Below, piece after piece: positions 25,347-32,763 of a stretch of DNA of 64,000 bases. Position 1 is the first letter of the stretch; each line of letters begins with the position of its first letter. Position numbers and translations under genes: made by a program. The DNA is from JACVRW01 sp963814095. Lineage in GTDB: Bacteria > Actinomycetota > Thermoleophilia > Solirubrobacterales > Thermoleophilaceae. Where the stretch lies: contig CAWFBT010000016.1 of the NCBI GenBank assembly GCA_963814095.1, forward strand, positions 62,001 to 126,000, in the 5' to 3' direction. Below the pieces are notes generated by a model. That model worked only from the letters and a program-made list of their open reading frames with translations, was not told the origin of the DNA and did no database searches.

Positions 25347-26711
25347 CTAGCCGCGCTCGAGCAGCGCCACGCACTCGATGTGCGGGGTCTGCGGGAACAT
25401 GTCGACGGGCCGCACCGTCTTCAGCTCGTAGCCGGCGTCCGCCAGCTGGCGGGCGTTCGGCGCGAGCGTCGTCGGGTTGCAGGAGACGTAGACGATCCTG
25501 CGGGCCTCGGCCTCGAGCACGCGGCGCACGACCTTCTGCGAGAGGCCGGCGCGCGGCGGGTCGACCACGACGACGTCGGGCGAGCCGCTCTGCTCGAGCA
25601 GCGGCCGCATCGCGAGGCGCACGTCGCCGGCGAAGAAGTTCGTGTTGTCGATGCCGTTCAGCCGCGCGTTCTCGATGGCGTCGGCAACCGCCTCCTCGAC
25701 GATCTCGACGCCCCATACCTCGCCGGCGTCGAGCGCCAGCACGAGGGCGATCGTGCCGATGCCGCAGAACAGGTCGAGGACCTTCTCGCGACCGCTCAAC
25801 CCCGCCAGGTCGACGGCGTTTCCGTAGAGGCGCTCGGCCATCTCCGTGTTCGTCTGGAAGAAGGCGTCCGGGGAGATCCGGAAGCGCAGGCCGGACAGCT
25901 CCTCCTCGAGCACGGCCGAGCCCTTGACGATCTGCGTGTCGCCATCGCGGGTGGTCTCCGCGACGCCGGCGGCGCGCGTCCATAGGAACGAGTCGGCCGG
26001 CACCGCGGCCGCGAGCGCGTCGACGTCGAAGCTGCTCCCAGGGCTCGTGACGATGCGCGCCTGCAGCTGGCCGGTGCGACGCCCCTCGCGCGCGACGAGG
26101 TTGCGCAGCAGCCCCTGCTGGCCGCGGCGGTCCCACGCGCTCAGCCCCTGATCGCGGCACCACGCCTTGACGGCCTCGCGCAGCTCGCCGACCCGCTCGG
26201 AGGCGAGGATGTCGCGCTCGACGTCGTCGATCACGTCGAAGCGGCCGGGGCGATGGAAGCCGAGCACGAGCTCTCCGCTCTCCTCGTCCTCCCCGAAGGA
26301 GTACTCGAGCTTGTTGCGGTAGTTGAACTCCTCGACGGCCGGCACGATCGGCTCGACCGGCGGCGCCTCGAAGCGACCGATGCGAGCGAGCGCATCGGCC
26401 ACCTGCAGCTGCTTCTCCTCGAGCTGGCGCTCGTACGGGAGCACCTGCCAGGGCGCACCCGGATGAGGAGCGCGCGGCTCGACGCGCTCGGGGCTCGCTT
26501 CTACGAGCTCGACCACGTCGGCATCGCCGAACGAGCGCTTCGAGCGCGTGATGCGAGCGCGCACGAGGTCGCCGGGAACGGCGCCGCGGACGAACACGAC
26601 GTAGCCGTCGCTGCGGGCCACGCCGGCGCCGCCATGGGCGAGCCGGTCGATGCGCAGCTCCAGCTCGTCGCCCTTGCGGGGCCTGGATGTCGTTGCAGGG
26701 GCGCCTTCCAC
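25347..26711 (-). CDS. TrmA/RlmD-family RNA (uracil-5-)-methyltransferase
   Basis: The 454-residue protein (start GTG 26711) begins with a TRAM-type beta domain (LELRIDRLAHGGAGVARSDG). The central part (EEFNYRNKLEYSFG) matches this family. The catalytic domain has DAFFQTNTEMAERLY, the SAM loop VLDLFCGIGTIALVLA, VVVVDPPRAGL, and the nucleophile Cys in IVYVSCNPTTLA. A terminal PHIECVALLERG completes the pattern. It methylates a specific uridine in 23S rRNA or tRNA; which one cannot be told. The N-terminal Cys4 iron-sulphur cluster of E. coli RlmD is absent. Confidence 0.92.
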   Translation of the reverse strand: MEGAPATTSRPRKGDELELRIDRLAHGGAGVARSDGYVVFVRGAVPGDLVRARITRSKRSFGDADVVELVEASPERVEPRAPHPGAPWQVLPYERQLEEKQLQVADALARIGRFEAPPVEPIVPAVEEFNYRNKLEYSFGEDEESGELVLGFHRPGRFDVIDDVERDILASERVGELREAVKAWCRDQGLSAWDRRGQQGLLRNLVAREGRRTGQLQARIVTSPGSSFDVDALAAAVPADSFLWTRAAGVAETTRDGDTQIVKGSAVLEEELSGLRFRISPDAFFQTNTEMAERLYGNAVDLAGLSGREKVLDLFCGIGTIALVLALDAGEVWGVEIVEEAVADAIENARLNGIDNTNFFAGDVRLAMRPLLEQSGSPDVVVVDPPRAGLSQKVVRRVLEAEARRIVYVSCNPTTLAPNARQLADAGYELKTVRPVDMFPQTPHIECVALLERG

Positions 26712-26731
26712 GACGCCCTATGGTCGCAGCC

Positions 26732-27373
26732 CTACTTCAGCTTCGACTCGATCGCGCTCAGCACGCCCTTGCGGTTGGCGTTGCGGCGCTCGTAGTCACG
26801 GACCTTGCGGAGCTGGGGGGCGCTGAGGTCGCCGAGGCGGGTCTTGATCTCGCCGACCTTGAGCTCGTCGTAGAGGCTGATCGGGAACTTCGACCCGACC
26901 CCGGCGGCGCGGCGGGCCTTGTCTGCCTGGGCGATGGCGGGGGACGCCGCATGGACGGCGCGGTCGCGCGCCTTGCCTGCGCGCTTCGTGACGTCACGGC
27001 GGCCCTTGTCCATCAGGCTCTCGAGATCCTTGAGGACGTCGTCCGTCTCCTTGCGCCCGCGCTTGACGAGATCGCCGGCAATTCCGCGCGCGTCCTTCGC
27101 GGAGAGCTTCCCGCTCTTCTGGAGCGCCTCCTCGATGCGGTCGCGGGTGAGCAGCACCATCCCGGTCGGCTTGATCAGGTTCTTGCGCAGGGCCTCGCGG
27201 AACTCGGCGACCGTCTTCGCCTCGACGCCCGCCGGCTTCGTCGCCGTGCGCGACGCGCTCTTCGCGGACTTCTGGGCCTTCTGCTGGCGGCCGCGGGCGG
27301 CACCGCCCTTCTTCGCCGCGGCGCTGCGCTTGCTGCTCGATGCCCGCCTCGATCCTCCGCTCGCCCTGCTCAT
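26732..27373 (-). CDS. basic Lys/Ala-rich protein, histone- or phasin-like
   Basis: The 213-residue protein starts with about 50 residues rich in Lys, Arg, Ser and Ala (SKRSAAAKKGGAARGRQQKA), like bacterial histone-H1-type DNA-binding tails. A helical domain follows (VAEFREALRKNLIKPTGMVL, then KDLESLMDKGRRDVTKRAGK). The C-terminal 45 residues (PISLYDELKVGEIKTRLGDL, then VRDYERRNANRKGVLSAIE) form a small helical motif I associate with actinobacterial envelope or nucleoid proteins of unknown role. AGGAAAGG lies before the ATG. DNA or granule binding is inference. Confidence 0.65.
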   Translation of the reverse strand: MSRASGGSRRASSSKRSAAAKKGGAARGRQQKAQKSAKSASRTATKPAGVEAKTVAEFREALRKNLIKPTGMVLLTRDRIEEALQKSGKLSAKDARGIAGDLVKRGRKETDDVLKDLESLMDKGRRDVTKRAGKARDRAVHAASPAIAQADKARRAAGVGSKFPISLYDELKVGEIKTRLGDLSAPQLRKVRDYERRNANRKGVLSAIESKLK

Positions 27374-27415
27374 CGCACACCTTTCCTCGGCCGTGGTCGC
27401 TGCGGGCGCACTATC

Positions 27416-28232
27416 TCACCTCGACAGGGCGAACGCGCCGCTGACCGGAGCGTGGTCCGACAGCCGGATCCGGAGGCCGTCGGCATCGGTCAGCTCGCGC
27501 CGCTCCGCGGCCAGCCGGCGCGGTCGCTCGCTCACATCGAGCCCGCGCACCAGCAGGTGGTCGATCGCATCCGGCGCGGTGGGCGCGGCGAGCTGCATCC
27601 GCTCGCGCAGCTCTTCGAAGGGCTCCGGGATCGCGTGCCGGGCGCAGGTTCAGGTCACCGCCGAAGACGAGCGGGTCCTCATCCGACCAGGCGACGGCGT
27701 GCTCGGCCGCGCGCACGACCTCGGCCGCGGCCCGCTCGGGGAGGCCGGCGGAGGCGTGCAGGTTCGCCACGCACACGCGGCCCTCGGGGAGCACGAGGCG
27801 CGTCCACTGCATGCGCCGCTGCTCGGGCCGGTGGGCCAATGCCAGGCTGCGCCGCGCGAGGATGCGCCCGGGGTCGCGCACGAGGATCTGATTCGAGCCG
27901 CCCTCGAACGACGCGAGCAGGTCCGGGTTCCAGTCGGCGAGCCGTCGCTGAAGCGGCGGGCACCAGTTGCGCGAGGTCCTCACGAGCGCGCCGTGCGAGC
28001 GCGTGCGTATGCCCAGCTCGCGAAACCAGCGCGGAGGCGCCTCCTGCAGGAGCGCGACGTCCCACTCGAGCTCGTCGAGCACGCTTGCGAACTCGTCGAG
28101 CAGCGAGCGGTTCACCTGCGCGTGGGTCGCGTTTCGCTCGGTCTTCTTCAACAGCCGGCTCCGCCACGTGAAGAGGGCCGGAGCCGGGGGGAAGTCACGA
28201 CCGTGGTAGAGGTTCCAGCTGAGGACTCGCAT
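27416..28232 (-). pseudogene. EEP-family phosphohydrolase/nuclease, one frameshift
   Basis: ATG 28232 begins MRVLSWNLYHGRDFP, the first strand of an endonuclease/exonuclease/phosphatase domain. LLQEAPPRW, VANLHASAG and VFGGDLNLRPA follow. At about 27640 the frame goes wrong; the other frame continues HAIPEPFEELRERMQLA, DAIDHLLVRG and RLSDHAPVSGAFALSR to a stop at 27416. A single indel therefore separates a complete, well-conserved domain of about 272 residues. It could be a sequence error or a recent mutation. Its start codon overlaps the argF start codon on the opposite strand. Confidence 0.7.
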
Positions 28233-29094
28233 GGCACGCCACTTCCTAACAGGTGAGGAGCTGAGCGCGGACGAGCAGCTGCGGCTGCTCGAGCGCGCGA
28301 TCGAGCTCAAGGGCGATCGGCTCGGCTCACGCGCGCTCGCAGGCAGGAGCGTGGCGCTCGTCTTCGACAAGCCCTCGACGCGCACGCGCGTGTCGTTCGA
28401 GACCGGCGTGTTCGAGCTCGGCGGCCATCCGCTGATCCTGCGCGAGGGCGAGCTGCAGCTCGCCCGCGGCGAGTCGGCGCGCGACACCGCGCTCGTGCTC
28501 GAGCGGATGGTGCACGCGATCGGGATACGGACCGGGCCGCACGAGACGGTCGAGGAGCTGGCGCGCTGGTCGGGTGTGCCGGTGATCAACATGCTCACCC
28601 ACGAGCATCACCCCTGCCAGGTGCTCGCCGACCTGATGACTTTGCTCGAGCGCTTCGGCACGCTCGAGGGCCTGAAGCTCGCCTACGTAGGAGACGGCAA
28701 CAACATGACGCGCTCGCTGCTGCTCGGCGGCGCGATCGCGGGCGTCGAAGTGGCCGTGGCGACACCGCCGGAGCTCTCGCTCCCCGAGGCCCCGGGCATC
28801 GACCCCGCCGAAGCGGTCCGCGGGGCGCACGCGATCTACACCGACGTCTGGGTGAGCATGGGCGACGAGGAGGACGCGGAGCGGCGCCGCTCACTGCTCG
28901 CGCCCTATCGCATCGATGCCGAGCTCTTGGCGCAGGCACGTGACGACGCGATCGTCCTCCACTGTCTGCCGGCCCACCCGGGCGAGGAGATCGCAGCCGA
29001 CGTGCTCTATGGCGAGCGCTCGGCCGTGTGGGACCAGGCAGAGAACCGCCTGCACGCGCAGAAGGCGCTGCTCGAATTGCTCTTGGCGCGTTAA
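28231..29094 (+). CDS. argF: ornithine carbamoyltransferase
   Basis: The 287-residue protein has the carbamoyl-phosphate loop STRTR at 49-53 (PSTRTRVSFETGVFELGG). HEHHPCQVLADLMTL and the ornithine-site HCLPAHPGEEI are also present. It joins carbamoyl phosphate and ornithine to give citrulline in arginine synthesis. No other arg gene is adjacent, so it is not in an arginine cluster here. It is slightly shorter than typical (305-330) because of compact loops. The ATG lies in a CATG shared with the divergent gene's ATG. Confidence 0.93.
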   Translation: MARHFLTGEELSADEQLRLLERAIELKGDRLGSRALAGRSVALVFDKPSTRTRVSFETGVFELGGHPLILREGELQLARGESARDTALVLERMVHAIGIRTGPHETVEELARWSGVPVINMLTHEHHPCQVLADLMTLLERFGTLEGLKLAYVGDGNNMTRSLLLGGAIAGVEVAVATPPELSLPEAPGIDPAEAVRGAHAIYTDVWVSMGDEEDAERRRSLLAPYRIDAELLAQARDDAIVLHCLPAHPGEEIAADVLYGERSAVWDQAENRLHAQKALLELLLAR

Positions 29095-29135
29095 GCCAGA
29101 GCGCCGCACACCCCTCCAGGGCTAGTGTTTCGCCC

Positions 29136-29576
29136 ATGAAGAGGCTGCTCGTACTTCTCATCGCGTGCACAGTGCTCGCCCTGGTCGTTGCCGGCTGCGG
29201 CGACGATGACGACGACTCCGGCAACGGGGGAGGCGGCGGAGCCAATACCGAGCAGCCCGCGGACACAGGCGGCGGTGGCGACACGGGTGGCGGAGGCGGT
29301 GGCGGTGGCGCCGAGGTCTCCATGCAGAACATCCAGTTCGACCCCTCGGACGTGACGATCAAGGCCGGTGAGACGGTCACCTGGACGAACGACGAAGCCG
29401 TCGCGCACGACGTCGACAAGACGAGTGGCCCCGGCCCCCAGTTCAGCTCCGGCCCCGAGGGCGGGATGATGGAGGGCGACAAGTTCGAGCAGAGCTTCGA
29501 CCAGGCGGGCACCTACGAGTACGTCTGCCGCGTGCACGCGCCCGGCATGGCCGGGACGATCGAAGTCACCGAATAA
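29136..29576 (+). CDS. cupredoxin-domain lipoprotein
   Basis: From ATG 29136 (a TAGTGT box lies 7 nt upstream) the 146-residue product has a lipoprotein signal (LLIACTVLALVVAGC). A Gly/Asp-rich linker and a plastocyanin-like domain follow. Copper ligands are visible as His in AVAHDVDK and the C-terminal set Cys, His and Met in YVCRVHAPGM. It is probably an extracytoplasmic one-electron carrier or copper-binding protein tethered to the membrane. The strands FDPSDVTIKAGETVTWTNDE are classic for the family. Confidence 0.88.
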   Translation: MKRLLVLLIACTVLALVVAGCGDDDDDSGNGGGGGANTEQPADTGGGGDTGGGGGGGGAEVSMQNIQFDPSDVTIKAGETVTWTNDEAVAHDVDKTSGPGPQFSSGPEGGMMEGDKFEQSFDQAGTYEYVCRVHAPGMAGTIEVTE

Positions 29577-29630
29577 CAGGGACCAGCCGGGGCTCGCCCC
29601 CGGGCTCCCGTCCCACCTGGCCGGCCCCTG
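29577..29630. terminator. GC-rich inverted repeat between convergent genes
   Basis: CCGGGG at 29587-29592 pairs with CCCCGG at 29598-29603, and outer CAGGG/CCCTG arms enclose it. It lies between two convergent genes and could stop transcription from both sides, although there is no T-run. Confidence 0.35.
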
Positions 29631-29637
29631 CAGGGCG

Positions 29638-30123
29638 TCAGCGGCGCCGCAGCCCGAAGCCGCGCAGCAGGAGCAGCGCCGTCTCGCCCAGCCCGCCGCG
29701 GGCGGGCAGCAGCCCGAGCTGGGTGGCTGCGTCGTAGAGGTCGAAGAAGCCGCGCGCGCGGCGCACAGCGCCGTCGGACAGCTCGATGAAGTGGACGCCG
29801 TGGAGCGCCACGTAGCGGTCGCTCGCGGGCAGCATCTCGCCGAGGTCACCGCCCTGCGTGCCGAGCGCGCGCCAGGCGATGCACAGGTGCGTCCCGCGTG
29901 CGAGTGGCGGCGCAGTCGTCTCGATGCGCAGGTCGGGGAAGGCGGAGCGGAGCGCCAGCGCGTGGCGCTCGAGCGCGTCGACGCCGCGCAGCGGCTCGAC
30001 CGCCACCGGATCCTCGTAGGAGACGTCGGGCGTGCAACACGCCTCGAAGCCGCTCCCCTGCCACGCGCCGCGCCAGCTATCGGCCAGGGCGTCGGCCGCG
30101 CTGCGTTCGAGCTCGGTGCTCAC
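29638..30123 (-). CDS. SnoaL/NTF2-like polyketide-cyclase-fold protein
   Basis: The 161-residue protein starts at GTG 30123, overlapping the thiG stop by 4 nt (GTGA). It has the SnoaL-like pattern: an N-terminal helix pair (ADSWRGAWQG), YEDPVAVEPLRGVDALERH, AFPDLRIE and a terminal sheet (RYVALHGVHFIELSDGAVR). This is a cone-shaped alpha+beta barrel. Such proteins are hydrolases, isomerases or cyclases acting on small molecules. A thiamine-related role is suggested only by the operon position. Confidence 0.7.
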   Translation of the reverse strand: MSTELERSAADALADSWRGAWQGSGFEACCTPDVSYEDPVAVEPLRGVDALERHALALRSAFPDLRIETTAPPLARGTHLCIAWRALGTQGGDLGEMLPASDRYVALHGVHFIELSDGAVRRARGFFDLYDAATQLGLLPARGGLGETALLLLRGFGLRRR

Positions 30124-30920
30124 CGACCGCGGCCGTGCTCGGCGGGGTCGGCCACCGGTGTGAGCTCCGCGAGCCCCTCCTCGGGTGAGGAGGCCTGCGC
30201 GAACGTGCGCTGCGGGATCCGGCCGGCCACGCGCGCCTCGTAGCCCGCCTCGACGGCCTTGCGCATGGCCTGCGCCATCCGCACCGGGTCGGCCGCGCGC
30301 GAGATCGCGCTGGCGAGCAGCACGCCGTCGCAGCCCGACTCCATCGCGAGGGCGGCGTCCGAGGCCGTGCCGATGCCGGCGTCGAGAATCACCGGCACGC
30401 CGGCGGCCTCGACGATCAGGCGAAGGTTGTAGGCGTTGTTGATTCCCATGCCGCTGCCGATCGGCGAGCCGAGCGGCATGACGGCGGCGCAGCCGGCGTC
30501 CTCGAGCCGGCGCGCCAGGATCGGATCGTCGTTCGTGTAGGGCAGGACGGTGAAGCCGTCCGCCACGAGCTCCTCGGCGGCGCGCAGCAGCTCGACCGGG
30601 TCGGGAAGGAGCGTGCGGTCGTCCCCGATCACCTCGAGCTTCACCCAGTGGGTCTCGAGAGCCTCGCGGGCGAGCTTGGCGGTGGCGACAGCGTCGCGCG
30701 CCGTGAAGCAGCCGGCCGTGTTGGGCAGCACCTCGAGCCCGGCCTCCGACAGGACCTCGACGATCGAGCCACGCGCGCTCGGATCTACGCGGCGCATCGC
30801 CACCGTCGCGAGCTCGGCGCCCGACTCCTCGGCCGCCTCGGCCATCACGGACAGGTTGCGAAAGCCGCCGGTTCCGAGGATGAGGCGCGACTCGAGCTCT
30901 CGGCCCGCGATCGTGAACAT
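30120..30920 (-). CDS. thiG: thiazole synthase ThiG
   Basis: The start is set at ATG 30920, which overlaps the thiS stop (TGATG) and begins MFTIAGRELESRLILGTGGF. The 266-residue TIM-barrel protein has the Schiff-base Lys in HWVKLEVIGDD, then LPYTNDDPILARRLEDAGCA, MPLGSPIGSGMGINN and VPVILDAGIGTASDAA for phosphate binding. It builds the thiazole phosphate of thiamine from deoxyxylulose 5-phosphate, dehydroglycine (supplied by ThiO) and ThiS-thiocarboxylate. A longer reading from 30989 lies inside thiS and is rejected. Confidence 0.95.
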   Translation of the reverse strand: MFTIAGRELESRLILGTGGFRNLSVMAEAAEESGAELATVAMRRVDPSARGSIVEVLSEAGLEVLPNTAGCFTARDAVATAKLAREALETHWVKLEVIGDDRTLLPDPVELLRAAEELVADGFTVLPYTNDDPILARRLEDAGCAAVMPLGSPIGSGMGINNAYNLRLIVEAAGVPVILDAGIGTASDAALAMESGCDGVLLASAISRAADPVRMAQAMRKAVEAGYEARVAGRIPQRTFAQASSPEEGLAELTPVADPAEHGRGR

Positions 30921-31132
30921 CAGGAGCCTCCCTGCACCGCGTGCAGCACCTCGACCTGCTGGCCCTCGCGGACCGCGGTGGTCGACCACTCGCCGCGCGG
31001 CACGACCTCGCCGTCGAGCGCCGCGGCCACGCCGCGGCCGTCGGCCGGTGCGCCGGTGGCGATCACGGCGGACTCGACGGTCGCTCCGTCGGGGAGCTCC
31101 TGGCGCTCGCCGTTCAGAACCACAAGCGTCAT
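30920..31132 (-). CDS. thiS: ThiS sulphur-carrier protein with a C-terminal Ser extension
   Basis: From ATG 31132 (overlapping the thiO stop in ATGA) the product is 70 residues with a ubiquitin-like fold: MTLVVLNGERQELPDGATVE, then GVAAALDGEVVPRGEWSTT and VEVLHAVQGGS. ThiS normally ends in Gly-Gly, which is adenylated and converted to a thiocarboxylate. Here a Ser follows the Gly-Gly, so the protein would need trimming before activation. The codons read GGA GGC TCC TGA, so this is not a choice of stop. Confidence 0.88.
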   Translation of the reverse strand: MTLVVLNGERQELPDGATVESAVIATGAPADGRGVAAALDGEVVPRGEWSTTAVREGQQVEVLHAVQGGS

Positions 31133-32274
31133 GCGCGCGCCCTCGTGCCGAAGCGGTCGGGGCTGAGCGCGCTCAGCTCCGGGGGCAGCTCCTCGCCGGC
31201 GAGGAGGCCGGCCACGGCTTCGCCCGTCAGCGGCGCCAGCAGGACGCCGTTGCGCCAATGGCCGGTCGCCCAGACGAGCCCCTCGAGCTCGCCGCGACCG
31301 ACTACAGGCGTGTTGTCCGGCGTGCCCGGGCGCAGCCCGGCGCGCGCGCCGACGAGCTCGAGCTCGCCCACGTCGGGCAGCACCTCGTAGGCCGCCTCGA
31401 GCAGCCGGAAGACACCGTCCGCCGTGACCGTCGTGTCGAAGCCCTGCTCCTCCATCGTGGCGCCGAGCACCGCGCGGCCGTCGCCGCGGCCGACGAGGTA
31501 GCAGCGCGGCGTGCGTAGCACGCGCCTGAACGGCTCGGCAACCGCGCCGCGGGCACGCAGCTCGATGATCTGGCCCTTGACCGGCCGTACCGGCGGCCCG
31601 TGCCCGTCCGGCGCGAGCTCGGCGCTCCAGGCGCCGCAGGCGAGCACGACCTGGTCGCAGGCGATCGTCCCGTCGCTGGTGCGCAGGCCGTTCACGCGCC
31701 CGCCCTCATGCTCGAGCGACTCGACCTCGACACCCAGCGCGAGCTCGTCCACCGCGGCCGCCAGCGCGCGCGTCACGGCGCGCGGCTCGGCCTGGCCGTC
31801 CTGGGGCGCCAGGATGCCGCCCGCGATGCGCGGCGAGAGCCCCGGCTCGAGCTCGCGGCAGCGCGAGGGCGTGAGCCACTCGGCGTCGAGGCCCAGCTCG
31901 CGCTGGAACTCGTGCAGACGGCGCAGCTCGCCGGCGTCGTCCGCGTCGGCGGCGATCACGAGCGCGCCGCTCTCCCGATAGCCGGTGGGCATCCCCGTGA
32001 GCTCCTCGAGCTCGGCGGCGAAAGCGCTCCAGCGCTCGCGCCCGGCGAGGTTCACGCGCAGCGGCCCGAGTTCGCCGAAGTCGGCCTCGGTGATCGGGGC
32101 GAGCATCCCGGCCGCGACCCTCGAGGCGGCCGCACCGGGCTCGGTTGCACGATCGACAACGAGAACGGACATGCCGCGTCGCTGCGCGCGCCATGCGCAT
32201 GCGAGGCCGATCAGGCCCGCGCCCACGACTACCGCGTCGTAGCGCTGTCCTCTGCTTCTCCGCGGCTCTTGCAT
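31129..32274 (-). CDS. thiO: glycine oxidase ThiO
   Basis: ATG 32274 (MQEPRRSRGQ, with GGAGGAAGG before it) is the true start; an ATG at 32295 lies inside the TPP riboswitch. The 381-residue flavoprotein has an FAD-binding GxGxxG segment (YDAVVVGAGLIGLACAWRAQ), GYRESGALVIAAD, ILAPQDGQAEPRAVTRALAA and a C-terminal GARAGLRPGTPDNTPVVG. It also has ATGHWRNGVLLAPLTG, typical of ThiO/DadA oxidases. It makes the glycine imine used by ThiG. It is the first gene of the thiOSG operon. Confidence 0.92.
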   Translation of the reverse strand: MQEPRRSRGQRYDAVVVGAGLIGLACAWRAQRRGMSVLVVDRATEPGAAASRVAAGMLAPITEADFGELGPLRVNLAGRERWSAFAAELEELTGMPTGYRESGALVIAADADDAGELRRLHEFQRELGLDAEWLTPSRCRELEPGLSPRIAGGILAPQDGQAEPRAVTRALAAAVDELALGVEVESLEHEGGRVNGLRTSDGTIACDQVVLACGAWSAELAPDGHGPPVRPVKGQIIELRARGAVAEPFRRVLRTPRCYLVGRGDGRAVLGATMEEQGFDTTVTADGVFRLLEAAYEVLPDVGELELVGARAGLRPGTPDNTPVVGRGELEGLVWATGHWRNGVLLAPLTGEAVAGLLAGEELPPELSALSPDRFGTRARA

Positions 32275-32278
32275 CTCA

Positions 32279-32366
32279 CCTTCCTCCACCGGCATTACCC
32301 GGGTCAGGTTCGACGGTCGGCGGCGCCGCAGCCACCCTCTCAGCCCGGTTTCCCCCGAGCTCCCGT
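32279..32366 (-). promoter_or_regulatory. TPP riboswitch (THI element)
   Basis: On the minus strand the region holds the conserved thi-box parts. GGGAGCTC/GGGGGAAACC lead into CTGAGAG (reverse complement of 32337-32343), then a variable GC stem, then GAACCTGACCCGGGTAATGC and the closing GGAGG. The thiO ribosome site GGAGGAAGG overlaps its 3' end, so control is most likely at translation initiation: TPP binding would hide the site. Confidence 0.93.
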
Positions 32367-32384
32367 GTTCGCGTCAGATGGTAC

Positions 32385-32600
32385 TCAGACGCCGCGCGTC
32401 GGATAGTCATCCCGCGGCGGCGGGGTCCGCCCGTCGTCGCGCAGGAAGATGATCGCCAGCGAGATCACGAGCCCGATGATGCCGGCGATCATCAGGATCA
32501 GACCGACGGTCTCGAGCTCGACTCCGGAAACCGACGCGGTGACCGCGTAACGCAGGATCGCGCCCACGGCGATGAGGAATATGGAGAAGCCGATGCTCAT
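32385..32600 (-). CDS. DUF6458-type small membrane protein
   Basis: The 71-residue protein has two membrane helices (IGFSIFLIAVGAILRYAVTA and VGLILMIAGIIGLVISLAII) separated by a short SVSGVELET turn. An Arg/Pro-rich cytosolic tail follows (RDDGRTPPPRDDYPTRGV). The pattern is common in actinobacteria and has no assigned function. It lies 18 nt upstream of the riboswitch on the same strand and may have its own transcript. Confidence 0.8.
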   Translation of the reverse strand: MSIGFSIFLIAVGAILRYAVTASVSGVELETVGLILMIAGIIGLVISLAIIFLRDDGRTPPPRDDYPTRGV

Positions 32601-32763
32601 ATCTGATAGCTCTTAAGGCTGCTTGGCGGACGCTACCAGGGGCGGCAGACCGCAACCGAGCGCGTCCGGCCTTGTTGGAGAGAGGGGAAGGCAGGGGGCC
32701 GCTCCGCGGCACGTTTCCCTGTTTCCCCACGTTCGCCCGTTCGAACCCGACCCGCCCACTTTC

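Noticed and set aside
31129..32295. thiO starting at ATG 32295
   Set aside because: That ATG lies inside the conserved GGGTAATGC segment of the TPP riboswitch, and a better start with a ribosome binding site is at 32274.
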